From Rossellomorea aquimaris (GTDB lineage Bacteria; Bacillota; Bacilli; Bacillales; Bacillaceae_B), in NCBI RefSeq assembly GCF_020171925.1, contig NZ_JAIVAR010000003.1, positions 124,001 through 188,000 of the forward strand: DNA of 64,000 nucleotides. Reading direction: 5' to 3'. A model generated the notes under the pieces. That model searched no databases and was not told the DNA's origin. It saw only the letters and a program-made list of their open reading frames with translations. Position numbers and translations under genes: made by a program. This document shows positions 9,633 through 17,690 of this stretch, one piece after another (positions within the stretch are counted from its first letter, which is position 1; each line of letters starts with the position of its first letter).

Positions 9633-9848
9633 TTATTTGATTGGTTCTGATTCGTATCCCGCTTCAGTGACCGCTTTGCTTAAGCTTTCCGGAGATTGCT
9701 TCGTTTCATCGTACTTCACTTTGGCTGATGCATTCTCAAGATCGACTTTCGCTTTTTCCACCCCGTCAAGACCATTTAAAGTTGTTTCCACTTTCTTCAC
9801 GCAGTTTCCGCACGTCATTCCTGATACTTTCAATAATGTTTTTTCCAT
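9633..9848 (-). CDS. copZ: Copper chaperone CopZ
   Basis: A 71-residue heavy-metal-associated protein with the Cu(I) site GMTCGNC near residues 10-16. CopZ carries Cu(I) to the CopA domains and to the CopY repressor. It has the normal length and AAGGAGTG before the ATG. It sits between copY and copA on the same strand, 30 bp after copY. Confidence 0.93.
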   Translation of the reverse strand: MEKTLLKVSGMTCGNCVKKVETTLNGLDGVEKAKVDLENASAKVKYDETKQSPESLSKAVTEAGYESEPIK

Positions 9849-9878
9849 GTTTGAACACTCCTTAAATTTTCATTTTAT

Positions 9879-10340
9879 TTAATGCTTGCAGTTCTTTCCG
9901 TGATCTTTCCTGCATGTGCACTGACCAGGGACGCAGTTGCATGCGACCTCGTCTACAGCGTCCTTTTTCTTTGTTTGTAAAGCGTCCTCGAGCAGCGCGA
10001 TGTCAGCGTGACTGAGGGTCGCCTCTTGAATCAAATCGGCAATCGTCTTACCTACTGCGCGGCTGCAGATGTGATGGAATAAACCCGCCTTCAATGTTTT
10101 AAGACTTTCTTCCTCACTGACCGCGGCGGTGTAGATGAAACGGTTGCCGGACTTTTCTGTTTGAAGCATGCCCTTTTTGACCAATCGTCCGATAAACGTC
10201 TTTGTCGTTGCCGGCTTCCACTCTTTTTTATCTTGAAGTACTTGATTAATCTCTTTGCTGGTCACTTCACCAAGTGCCCATACGACCCGCATCACTTCCC
10301 ATTCCGAATCCGTGATCTCAGGCTTTTCTTCATTGGGCAA
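9879..10340 (-). CDS. copY: Copper-responsive repressor CopY
   Basis: A BlaI/MecI-type winged-helix repressor of 153 residues. Residues 8-75 hold the DNA-binding domain (ITDSEWEVMRVVWALG, ATTKTFIGRLVKKGML). The C-terminal CNCVPGQCTC is the CxCxxxxCxC motif that holds Zn in the DNA-bound form and exchanges it for Cu(I) on release; a further Cys and His tail follows. The start is TTG behind GAGGTGAT. It is the first gene of its own operon, downstream of two cop boxes. Bacillus relatives more often use CsoR for this job. Confidence 0.93.
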   Translation of the reverse strand: MPNEEKPEITDSEWEVMRVVWALGEVTSKEINQVLQDKKEWKPATTKTFIGRLVKKGMLQTEKSGNRFIYTAAVSEEESLKTLKAGLFHHICSRAVGKTIADLIQEATLSHADIALLEDALQTKKKDAVDEVACNCVPGQCTCRKDHGKNCKH

Positions 10341-10363
10341 GGACTATCACCTCTCTTATCGTT

Positions 10364-10403
10364 TACAAATGTAATCAATTTATATTCATAGTTTACAATT
10401 GTA
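10364..10403. promoter_or_regulatory. Two cop boxes (CopY operators)
   Basis: TACAAATGTA at 10364-10373 and TACAATTGTA at 10394-10403 match the cop box core TACAnnTGTA and are exactly 30 bp apart. The flanks are nearly identical too (GTTTACAA.TGTAATC.ATT in both). They lie 24-63 bp upstream of copY. Confidence 0.9.
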
Positions 10404-10592
10404 ATCGATTTTAGTCAATCAGTTCGCTCTTCGTCCGTGTAATTTCAGGAAGTGACTTGTCTCTATTCAATCTTTCTATATTCTGTACCTCTGACCGAAT
10501 TATATAAACTACTATGCGTATGAGGGCAAGCCCTATACAAAGGAGCTGTCAAAATCAACCCTATACTTTAAGAACAGAGCCAAACAAACAAA

Positions 10593-10625
10593 AAAAGGAC
10601 CCTCAATAAGAGGGTCCTTTTTCAG
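10593..10625 (-). terminator. Terminator of the cold-shock gene
   Basis: GGACCCTC pairs with GAGGGTCC, flanked by A and T runs, 12 bp downstream of the csp stop. Confidence 0.9.
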
Positions 10626-10636
10626 CAAAAATGCTA

Positions 10637-10837
10637 TTATGCTTTAACAACGTTAGTTGCTTGAAGTCCGCGTTGACCTTGCTCAGTGTCAAAAGATACT
10701 TTTTGACCTTCGTCTAAAGTTTTGAAACCTTCGCCTTGGATAGCTGAGAAATGTACGAATACATCTTCTCCGCCTTCGATTTCGATGAAACCGAAACCTT
10801 TTTCTGCATTAAACCATTTAACTGTACCTTGTTGCAT
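10637..10837 (-). CDS. csp: Cold-shock protein (CspB/CspD type)
   Basis: A 66-residue single OB-fold RNA chaperone. Both RNA-binding motifs are intact: KGFGFIEI near residues 13-20 and VFVHFSAI near 26-33. The start is the ATG at 10835-10837 with GGAGGAAACAATT in front; the longer frame upstream would place the ribosome site inside the protein. The following ~190 bp upstream are the untranslated leader and promoter region expected of csp genes, with no gene in them. Confidence 0.95.
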   Translation of the reverse strand: MQQGTVKWFNAEKGFGFIEIEGGEDVFVHFSAIQGEGFKTLDEGQKVSFDTEQGQRGLQATNVVKA

Positions 10838-11030
10838 AATTGTTTCCTCCTGTGTGGAACATTCCACGATTTATTACTATTCATGCTCAATGAGAAATCA
10901 AAGGCTAAAAGTGTAAAACTTCCATTCCTTACTGACCGAACAAAAATAATTCATACTAAGACTAACAGGAATTGAGTGGAATAGCAAATTTTATTTCACG
11001 GATATTCTAGAAAAAATTACTATCTACTCC

Positions 11031-11240
11031 TTAATTCACTTCTCCTCGGCCTCTTCGCTCATTGTTAATCTGCTTCAATGTCACGATAAGGCCTGTAAAT
11101 CCAGCTGTAAACGAACCAGGCAGACTGTACAATAAAAATTTCCAGTTGCTTGTTGCCAGAGAAATAACCGTGAAAATTATCGGAAAGCCTATCAAGACCA
11201 TCAATGCCGTGAATAACGCTATTTTTGTCCCTCTTTTCAT
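11031..11240 (-). CDS. Small two-helix membrane protein, unknown function
   Basis: A 69-residue protein with hydrophobic segments at about residues 8-29 and 35-57 and a basic C-terminus rich in Arg. The ATG at 11238-11240 is preceded by AGGGTGG; a GTG three codons earlier is possible. It lies 56 bp upstream of nothing obvious and 57 bp after natB on the same strand end, and may be the third gene of the natAB transcript. I do not recognise a family. Confidence 0.6.
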   Translation of the reverse strand: MKRGTKIALFTALMVLIGFPIIFTVISLATSNWKFLLYSLPGSFTAGFTGLIVTLKQINNERRGRGEVN

Positions 11241-11296
11241 GCTGACCACCCTTTCTTTTCGTCGAAGCTAACCAAAATACCGATGCTAAACGAACC

Positions 11297-12460
11297 TTAG
11301 TTTAGAACCCACTTATCCTTCAAAAACAGAATGCGGCCGATGATGAAGACAACAAGCATCACGATCAGATTGCTTGAAATCGTGATGGCAAGGTGCTGAT
11401 AATCGACGATTCCAAATAAAAGCTCTTTCATCTGGCTGAATAAATTCAAAATCGGGATGGCAAAGTGATGGACTTCGAGCTCATTTACCCCAAGGCTGCT
11501 GATGATCATCCCTGGAAACATCGCCAGCATGGAAACCGGAGTATAATAGCTTTGCGCCTCCTTCACCGTTTTCCCCATGATGCTCGTAATCATCATGATG
11601 GATGAATTGAAGACCGCATAAACTAAAATAACCATTAACGACAATCCTGCAATCGGATAAAGATTTTCACCAAACGATATCGCTTCCTTTAATTTTTCAG
11701 TGAAGAATGAGATTTCAACCAACATGACAGATAGGGTAATGAAACCCATGAGCGTACTCAATGTTGAGATGGCTAACCACTTGGCGAGGACAAGTGTCGA
11801 GCGGTTGACTGGAGTCATAAGCAAGGCTTCCATCGTTTTCTTTTCTTTTTCACCGGCGAATAGTTCGACAGCCGACGGACTGGCACCGATGCCGATTGCA
11901 ATGGCAAGGATGAGTGGTACCAATAAAGCGAGCATGTTGACGCTGAGGTCTTCGGAAAGTTCTTGTTGGTTCATGGTAAACGGCTGGATGACGGAAAGAT
12001 CCGTACCTTGGGCTTCCAAGCGCTGTGCCGTAATCTCCTTTTCGAGCGAAGTGAATTCAGTCGTGACAATGGCAATCAGACTCGACGATTTCTGGCTGAA
12101 AGAGTCTCCAATGACGGTAACCTCTTCATGCCCCCCGTTCTCCACCGATTCCATGAAATTCTCACCAATAATCAGCCCAGCCAGGGCATCGCCATCACTG
12201 ACCATCTGTGCAGGGTCGGAGGTCTTGCTGATCGTAACATTTTCATAAGAAGAAAGCCGTGTTAGAATTTCTTCATCCGCGCCTTGATTGACTGCCAACT
12301 GATAGGTCTCTCCCTTATCATCCGAAAGCATATTTTCATAGAAAAACGTTAATCCACTCATCATCAAGATCGGCAGAAGCACAATCAGGAACAATGTACG
12401 TCTATCGCGGAAGCTGTCTTTCATTTCCTTCATATAGATCCTACGAAGCATAGTGCTCAT
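11297..12460 (-). CDS. natB: ABC-2 type Na+ efflux permease NatB
   Basis: The membrane half of an ABC-2 exporter, 387 residues. One N-terminal membrane helix (residues about 22-42) is followed by a large extracytoplasmic domain to about 175, then five helices. SPSAVELFAGEKEKKTMEALLMTPV near 194-218 is the hallmark of NatB-type and Dra-type permeases. It overlaps the end of natA by about 20 bp. In Bacillus subtilis NatAB extrudes Na+; here the role is inferred from homology and the NatKR neighbours. Two ATGs three codons apart share a GGGGG site. Confidence 0.85.
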   Translation of the reverse strand: MSTMLRRIYMKEMKDSFRDRRTLFLIVLLPILMMSGLTFFYENMLSDDKGETYQLAVNQGADEEILTRLSSYENVTISKTSDPAQMVSDGDALAGLIIGENFMESVENGGHEEVTVIGDSFSQKSSSLIAIVTTEFTSLEKEITAQRLEAQGTDLSVIQPFTMNQQELSEDLSVNMLALLVPLILAIAIGIGASPSAVELFAGEKEKKTMEALLMTPVNRSTLVLAKWLAISTLSTLMGFITLSVMLVEISFFTEKLKEAISFGENLYPIAGLSLMVILVYAVFNSSIMMITSIMGKTVKEAQSYYTPVSMLAMFPGMIISSLGVNELEVHHFAIPILNLFSQMKELLFGIVDYQHLAITISSNLIVMLVVFIIGRILFLKDKWVLN

Positions 12461-13193
12461 TCCCCCTGACCAACTTACTCATAAAGATATAATTCAAATC
12501 CCGACTTTTCTCATTTTTATAAAGCTCTTCGATATCCCCTTCATAGACGAGCTCCCCTTTATGGATCATGGCCACCTTACTGCAGAGCATTGTGACCTCT
12601 TCCATAATGTGACTGGAAAAGATGATTGTCTTTCCTTCCCTCTTAAGCTGATGAACAAGCTGCCTGAAAACATTTGAAGAGGTGATATCAAGACCCGTGG
12701 TCGGTTCATCGAACAGGATGATGTCCGGATTGTGGATCAGGGTCCTCGAAATTGCCACCTTCTGTCTCATCCCTTTTGAGAATCCTCCCACTTTCCGGTC
12801 CAAATAATCCCTCATCCCAAACATCCTGGCGAGTTCATCTATTCTCACCTTCGTCTCGTGTTTACCTAGACCGTATAGACCTGCGAAGTACTCAAGATTC
12901 TCGCGGGCTGTCAAACGTTCATACAGTCCGGTTTCACCACCGAATAAAACACCAATCTTTCTCTTTATCTCGTTCGGGCTCTTAACGGTGTCATATCCAG
13001 AAACCGTCACCGTTCCTTCAGTCGGCGTCAGGAGAGTGGCAATCGTCCGGAGCAGCGTCGTTTTTCCTGCGCCATTTTCCCCGAGCAAACCGACAACCTC
13101 CCCTTCCTTCACTGAAAACGTTACGTGTTTCAGTGCAGTCACGTAACTCTTTTTATCTTTAAATTGCTTTGTCACTTCTTGAATTTCAATCAT
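12441..13193 (-). CDS. natA: ABC transporter ATP-binding protein NatA
   Basis: A 250-residue ABC ATPase. Walker A GENGAGKTT near residues 38-46, signature SKGMRQK near 138-144, Walker B IILFDEPTTGLD near 157-168 and the switch His in FSSHIMEE are all present. The start is the ATG at 13191-13193 behind GGTGGATGAG; the longer frame upstream has no ribosome site. It forms an exporter with NatB. Expression is probably driven by the divergently encoded NatR, whose candidate repeats lie 70-100 bp upstream. Confidence 0.9.
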   Translation of the reverse strand: MIEIQEVTKQFKDKKSYVTALKHVTFSVKEGEVVGLLGENGAGKTTLLRTIATLLTPTEGTVTVSGYDTVKSPNEIKRKIGVLFGGETGLYERLTARENLEYFAGLYGLGKHETKVRIDELARMFGMRDYLDRKVGGFSKGMRQKVAISRTLIHNPDIILFDEPTTGLDITSSNVFRQLVHQLKREGKTIIFSSHIMEEVTMLCSKVAMIHKGELVYEGDIEELYKNEKSRDLNYIFMSKLVRGNEHYAS

Positions 13194-13261
13194 CTCATCC
13201 ACCTCGAGTTTTTGTAATCTTGTTATTATCTTACAAACATTACATGGAAGAATCTGCACTT

Positions 13262-13291
13262 TTGTCGTGAATATTCCATTTCATGTCGCGA
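13262..13291. promoter_or_regulatory. Candidate LytTR (NatR) direct-repeat operator
   Basis: TTGTCGTGA at 13262-13270 and ATGTCGCGA at 13283-13291 are direct repeats 21 bp apart, the arrangement LytTR regulators prefer. They sit between natA and natR. Confidence 0.55.
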
Positions 13292-13379
13292 AAAGGTCAA
13301 ATCCCGATGAAAACGTGGTAAGATAAACGTATCCTAATTTGGAAGATTTTATCTTTATGTATATGAAAGGCTGAATGAA

Positions 13380-14078
13380 ATGAAAATTGGATTGGTTGAT
13401 GACCGGCTGATTGATTTGGATAAATTAAATGGAATCGTGGCAGGGATGCCAGGAGTTGAAATCGTATTTTCGACGACTTCGGCGGAAGAAGCCTATGAAC
13501 AAATCAAAAAGGAAACAGTAGATGTTCTGATTGCAGATATTGAGATGCCAAACCTTTCCGGATATGAACTCGCTGATGTCATTCATTCCCACGCCTTGAA
13601 TATTTCCGTTATCTTCGTGACCGCCAACAGTGGATACGCAGTCCATGCATTCGAACTGAATGTTCACGATTATATAATGAAGCCTTATGGGAAGGATCGG
13701 CTGATCAGTTCAATAGAACGGCTGAAAGAGAAAACGAAATCAGCCGAAATGAAAGGAAGACTATATCTTAAACAGAAAAACGACATCCACATTATACAGA
13801 AAAAAGATATCGTCTTTATCGAACGGTCTGGAAGGTCGACAACCATACATACAAAAGATGAGGAAATCAAGACATACTTAACACTTAATGAACTCGAAGG
13901 CGAGCTGCGGGAACGGGATTTCATCCGCTCCCATCGCTCATTCATCATCAATATCCACTACGTAAAGAACTTCTCCCTCTATGCCAAGAACTCGTACATC
14001 ATCAGGTTTGAAGGGCTGGAGGCACAGGCAATGATCACGAAAGATAAAGTGGATTTCCTGCAGGAACATTACTTCTAA
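13380..14078 (+). CDS. natR: LytTR response regulator (NatR-like)
   Basis: A 232-residue response regulator: receiver domain at 1-115 with acidic pocket near the start (VDDR), phospho-acceptor Asp in VLIADIEMPN near residue 54-59, Thr in IFVTANS and Lys in IMKPYG; then a LytTR DNA-binding domain from about 130 (IHIIQKKDIVFIERSGR to IRSHRSFIINIHYVKN). In B. subtilis NatK-NatR induces natAB. Here the pair is divergent from natAB, regulator first, kinase second, 14 bp apart. Confidence 0.88.
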   Translation: MKIGLVDDRLIDLDKLNGIVAGMPGVEIVFSTTSAEEAYEQIKKETVDVLIADIEMPNLSGYELADVIHSHALNISVIFVTANSGYAVHAFELNVHDYIMKPYGKDRLISSIERLKEKTKSAEMKGRLYLKQKNDIHIIQKKDIVFIERSGRSTTIHTKDEEIKTYLTLNELEGELRERDFIRSHRSFIINIHYVKNFSLYAKNSYIIRFEGLEAQAMITKDKVDFLQEHYF

Positions 14079-14092
14079 AAGGTGGCAGAGCG

Positions 14093-15076
14093 TTGAAACA
14101 TCAGATTTTTTGGTATTGGGCGTATATCGCGGTATTCAGCTTTATTCATTTGCATTTTTTCTTTAAGGGATTTCAGGTCGAGCACCACTACTTGATTAGT
14201 ACTCTCATTACTTTGTCCGTCACATTTATTCTTTATCGAAACATCCACATATCACTCTTGGGACTCGGTGCTCGGTGGAACTATGGTATTTTCATTTGGC
14301 AATGTGTGATCCTCGCTATCTATCTTGGAACGGAACCCGCACCTATTTATGGTGGCCTTTTCACGATCTTTATAGGAATTGAATGTGTAAGAATAGTAGG
14401 GTCCAGAAAGATTTCAGGCCTGACTCAGTCCATCAAGCAATTTGAAGAAGAACAAGAACAGCTGAACGAAACCTTCAGGACGGTCCGCAGTGAACGGCAT
14501 GATTTCCTCAAACATATCTCCGCCCTTCATTTTATGTTGGAACATACCCAGGTGAAGGAAGCAAAAGCATATCTGGATGATCTGGTGGACGGATATGAAG
14601 AAACGAACCTTTCTATAAGAGGAGAGAGAGGCAGCGTCGCCGGCATTCTTCATACGATGTACAAAAAAGGGAGGAAGCTGGGAATCGATGTAATCTATGA
14701 TCTTGATATGCCTCTTTCCACTCTCCCGTTTTCAGACAAAGATCTTGTCACTCTTCTTGGGAATCTCTTATCGAACAGTCTGGATGCCTGTGAAGAATTC
14801 CAGCAGAAGAAAGGCAACCAAGCAACAATGACTTTACAATTCTATAAAAGAAGTGGATTGTACCTGTTGTTTTGCGAGAATGACACAACAGCGATTCCGG
14901 CTCACATTCTCGATAAACTTTATGAGAGCTATGGTCATACGACCAAAGCGGGGCATCATGAAGGTCTTGGGACTAAATTGATTGATGATGTCGTGAAGAA
15001 ACATGGAGGCTATTTGGATTTCATCCATAAGGACGAGAAGTTCATGGTGAAGATCAAGTTCCCTGCCATTCACTGA
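14093..15076 (+). CDS. natK: Sensor histidine kinase (NatK-like)
   Basis: A 327-residue membrane sensor kinase. Four or five hydrophobic segments fill residues 5-110, then a coiled-coil leads to the phospho-accepting His in SERHDFLKHISALH near 139-152, of the SpoOB/AgrC-like type. The ATPase domain shows LLGNLLSNSLDACEE (N box) near 221-235 and GLGTKLIDDV near 295-304. The start is TTG behind AGGTGG. It should phosphorylate NatR; the stimulus is unknown. Confidence 0.87.
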   Translation: MKHQIFWYWAYIAVFSFIHLHFFFKGFQVEHHYLISTLITLSVTFILYRNIHISLLGLGARWNYGIFIWQCVILAIYLGTEPAPIYGGLFTIFIGIECVRIVGSRKISGLTQSIKQFEEEQEQLNETFRTVRSERHDFLKHISALHFMLEHTQVKEAKAYLDDLVDGYEETNLSIRGERGSVAGILHTMYKKGRKLGIDVIYDLDMPLSTLPFSDKDLVTLLGNLLSNSLDACEEFQQKKGNQATMTLQFYKRSGLYLLFCENDTTAIPAHILDKLYESYGHTTKAGHHEGLGTKLIDDVVKKHGGYLDFIHKDEKFMVKIKFPAIH

Positions 15077-15131
15077 ATGAATAGTGGATGGCAGCTTACG
15101 TCCCTGCTGCAGCCGAGTTTTTTCAAAAAAA

Positions 15132-15176
15132 GAAGCAGGCAGTAAGGAGATTATGTGCATTCTTTACTGTCTGCTT
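15132..15176. terminator. Hairpin between convergent genes
   Basis: AAGCAGGCAGTAAGGA pairs with TCTTTACTGTCTGCTT with a loop of about twelve bases. T runs flank it on the minus strand. It covers the end of the minus-strand gene at 15164 and follows natK by 55 bp, so it may serve both. Confidence 0.6.
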
Positions 15177-15439
15177 AACCGTTCGATATCTGCCTCGAAT
15201 TTATACACACTTTTGTTTAAAGCTTCGGTTCTGTTATCAATATGATCCATTATTTTGTCTGTTAAGGTGCCAAGGCTGTCGACAGGACCTTTCTGGAATT
15301 CCTCTTGGCTTTCTTCCATTTTCCCAAACCTGGTTCCGAGACTTGACTGACATTTTTCAAACCTTTCAGTTCGGTCAAAATTTGCGGCAAGGTCTCTTCC
15401 AAAAGTGATCATCCCCTCCGGCTTGTGTGTTTCCTTCAA
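15164..15439 (-). CDS. Small coiled-coil protein, unknown function
   Basis: Up to 91 residues, hydrophilic, predicted to be largely helical (FGKMEESQEEF, LTDKIMDHIDNRTEALNKSV). No membrane segment, signal peptide or known motif. The start is doubtful: the frame opens at a TTG without a ribosome site, while an internal ATG nine codons in sits almost on top of GGAGGGG. It converges with natK. It may be real but unconserved. Confidence 0.45.
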   Translation of the reverse strand: MKETHKPEGMITFGRDLAANFDRTERFEKCQSSLGTRFGKMEESQEEFQKGPVDSLGTLTDKIMDHIDNRTEALNKSVYKFEADIERLSRQ

Positions 15440-15497
15440 TATAGCATCTTAGGTAAAGGGACAATACAAGGAGTCCTTGCACAGCCCCCTTCTTTCT

Positions 15498-16262
15498 CTA
15501 TAACTTCATTCCAGTGTAAATATAGATCGCGTCTCTCAGAAATGCCGCCACTCCATCTTGATCTTTATCATAGAAGGCTTTGAAGCGTTCGTCTGCTACA
15601 TACATATCTGCAAGTCCGGCGTGTGCTTCCTTGCTGTATTGCGGCCAGTACAAGCTAATCCATTGTTTGTGGAGGTCTGCTGCCTTCTGGGCGGCATCAC
15701 TTGATGGATTACCGGATTTAATGGCTTCCGCAAGCGTTTCATGGATCTCTTTGGCGAGTCTATCTGCTTGCTCATATTCTACCTGAGACATATTTTGAAG
15801 TTTTGCATTCGATTGGTCGACGGACTCCTCGCCATACTTCTTTCTTATTTCTTTTCCATATTTCCGTTCATTTTCATCGATCATCTCTTTCTTGAACCCT
15901 TCAAACTTTTCTTTATCAGACATCTTCGTTCTCCCTTCCTTCACGGCAATGGTTTTATCGACATTGGCTATCAGAAGATCAAGCTGCTTTCTCTTTGATA
16001 GTAATTGATTGCGGTGTTCAGCCAATGCGCTTGATACGTCATATGTGGGATCCTCAAGAATATCCTTTATTTGTTGAAGTTCTACGCCAAGTTCCTTGTA
16101 AAAGAGAATTTGCTGTAGCTTATCGACTTCATTCTCCCCATAGATCCGGTATCCTGATGAATTGATCCTGGCCGGCTTCAGGATCCCGATTTCATCGTAA
16201 TACCGGAGGGTTCTGGTACTCACACCCGCTAAACCCGCGAGCTTATTCACGGTATATTCCAT
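15498..16262 (-). CDS. MerR-family regulator with TipAS drug-binding domain (Mta-like)
   Basis: A 254-residue activator. Residues 1-70 are the MerR winged helix (YTVNKLAGLAGVSTRTLRYY), 70-105 the dimer coiled-coil, and 120-250 a TipAS domain (YGEESVDQSNAKL, WISLYWPQYSKEAHAGLADMY), which in TipAL and Mta binds drugs. The start is the ATG at 16260-16262 behind CAGGAGGTGA; the longer frame has no ribosome site. MerR/TipAS proteins usually switch on multidrug exporters; no exporter is adjacent, so its target may be its own gene or elsewhere. Confidence 0.9.
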   Translation of the reverse strand: MEYTVNKLAGLAGVSTRTLRYYDEIGILKPARINSSGYRIYGENEVDKLQQILFYKELGVELQQIKDILEDPTYDVSSALAEHRNQLLSKRKQLDLLIANVDKTIAVKEGRTKMSDKEKFEGFKKEMIDENERKYGKEIRKKYGEESVDQSNAKLQNMSQVEYEQADRLAKEIHETLAEAIKSGNPSSDAAQKAADLHKQWISLYWPQYSKEAHAGLADMYVADERFKAFYDKDQDGVAAFLRDAIYIYTGMKL

Positions 16263-16379
16263 TGATCTCACCTCCTGACAATTTAACGTTACACCATGAC
16301 GCCGCGTGAAGGTAAAGGGGAATTCCAAAAAAATCATCAATTCCTTAATGGACATTGGAATCCCAGCTTGTTCCCAAAC

Positions 16380-16961
16380 TTAGTCTAACCTTTTCTCCGA
16401 CACCGAATTGCAAACCATGTCATACATCTTCACGACACCTTCACTTGATGCTTCAAATGAGAATGCATCCTCCTTATGGATACCGAGGGACTCCGCTTCT
16501 TCTGCTGCGTCTATGTTAGCACCCATGAAGATGAATTCCCAGCTGTACTTCTCCTTCTGGTGTTGGATCATCCCTTTCACTTTCTCATAGGTATACTCCA
16601 TGCTGGCATTTTCCATTCCGTCAGTCGTTATGACAAAGATCACCTTGCCAGGCTTCTTTGTTTCTTCCGTTCCGGAAAGCCTTCTTCCTGTTTCCGCAAT
16701 CGTTCTTCCGACTGCATCGAGTAATGCCGTACATCCTCTCACATAGTACTCTTCGTCTGTCAATCTTGCATGATTGGCATCGATTCCGTTCCACAGGATT
16801 TCTGTCTGGTCATCAAACAGGACGGCTGTAAGTCTTGTATCACCTTTTGTACACTGCCTATCAATAAATGCATTGAATCCGCCGATCGTGTCGCCTTCCA
16901 GTCCCCCCATGGACCCACTTCTGTCCAGCAAGAAAATAATTTCAGTCAAGTTCTTGTTCAT
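16380..16961 (-). CDS. von Willebrand factor A (TerY-like) domain protein
   Basis: A 193-residue cytoplasmic vWA protein. The metal-ion-dependent adhesion site is intact: DRSGSMGG near residues 13-20 (DxSxS), the Thr in RGCTALLDAVG near 89-99, and the Asp in VIFVITTDGMEN near 125-136. This single-domain form matches TerY-like proteins found with tellurite/stress-type and phosphorylation systems. It is read from AAGGAGGAAGC and diverges from an HTH-like gene across 200 bp, an arrangement that suggests joint function. No Ter partners are visible here. Confidence 0.8.
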   Translation of the reverse strand: MNKNLTEIIFLLDRSGSMGGLEGDTIGGFNAFIDRQCTKGDTRLTAVLFDDQTEILWNGIDANHARLTDEEYYVRGCTALLDAVGRTIAETGRRLSGTEETKKPGKVIFVITTDGMENASMEYTYEKVKGMIQHQKEKYSWEFIFMGANIDAAEEAESLGIHKEDAFSFEASSEGVVKMYDMVCNSVSEKRLD

Positions 16962-17161
16962 CTTCAGCTTCCTCCTTATTGGTTCATGATATAATCATAA
17001 AGAACTTCAACCATTATTTGGTCGCCTGGAAAGCGACATTTAAGAAAGTTGCATGCGTCTTGTTCAGCCCCGATACATCTCAAGGTGCTGTGGGCTGTCG
17101 ATGGCCATCTCTCAATTTATAGAATTGCTTTTTTATCATTTTTAACAGGAGGTCTTTTCCT

Positions 17162-17650
17162 TTGCTCCAAAAAGAATTGTTAAGCGAAATCGAAGCATAC
17201 ATTTCCCTTCATCTTCATAACACCATTGATTTATGCCTCGAAGCACCTCAAAACATCTACAATGAAGAGCTTGTTCCCAATGAATTAGAGGATTTTATCA
17301 CCATCAATCGTAAGCCGACTCTTAATCAAATACTATTTCAATTCATCGATGAAAAAGGGGTCAACGATTCGGCGGTTTACAAGAAGGCGGGATTGGACCG
17401 CAGGCATTTTTCTAAGATTCGCTCAAACCCTGATTATCACCCTAAGAAACCCACCCTGATCTCACTTGCCCTCGCGCTAGAGCTCGACAGAGACGACGCA
17501 GAAGATCTATTAAACACGGCAGGGTATTCCCTGTCGGAGAGTGAGACATTTGATTTGATCATCCAGTTCTGCCTGAACAAAAAGATATACGACCTCCACA
17601 TTGTAAACGAGATCCTCCACTATTATGAATTGAAACCGTTGAATGCATAG
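17162..17650 (+). CDS. HTH-like protein paired with the vWA gene
   Basis: A 162-residue cytoplasmic protein. The central part (LDRRHFSKIRSNPDYHPKKP to LALALELDRDDAEDLLNTAG, about residues 78-117) has the form of an XRE-like helix-turn-helix with its recognition segment at DRRHFSKIRS, followed by helices ending ILHYYELKPL. It is a conserved type in Firmicutes that I know only as an uncharacterised HTH-like protein; it often accompanies vWA or macro-domain genes. Start TTG behind AACAGGAGGT. Whether it binds DNA or a protein partner is open. Confidence 0.7.
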   Translation: MLQKELLSEIEAYISLHLHNTIDLCLEAPQNIYNEELVPNELEDFITINRKPTLNQILFQFIDEKGVNDSAVYKKAGLDRRHFSKIRSNPDYHPKKPTLISLALALELDRDDAEDLLNTAGYSLSESETFDLIIQFCLNKKIYDLHIVNEILHYYELKPLNA

Positions 17651-17652
17651 AA

Positions 17653-17684
17653 AAAGAGAGCAGGGTCAAATCCTGCTCTCTTTT
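17653..17684. terminator. Bidirectional terminator
   Basis: AGAGAGCAGG pairs with CCTGCTCTCT, with A and T runs on both sides, between the convergent HTH-like and AraC-type genes. Confidence 0.85.
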
Positions 17685-17690
17685 CATCCG

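Noticed and set aside
10838..10867. Longer start for the cold-shock protein
   Set aside because: The extension would include the GGAGGAAAC ribosome site, and the family begins at the inner Met.
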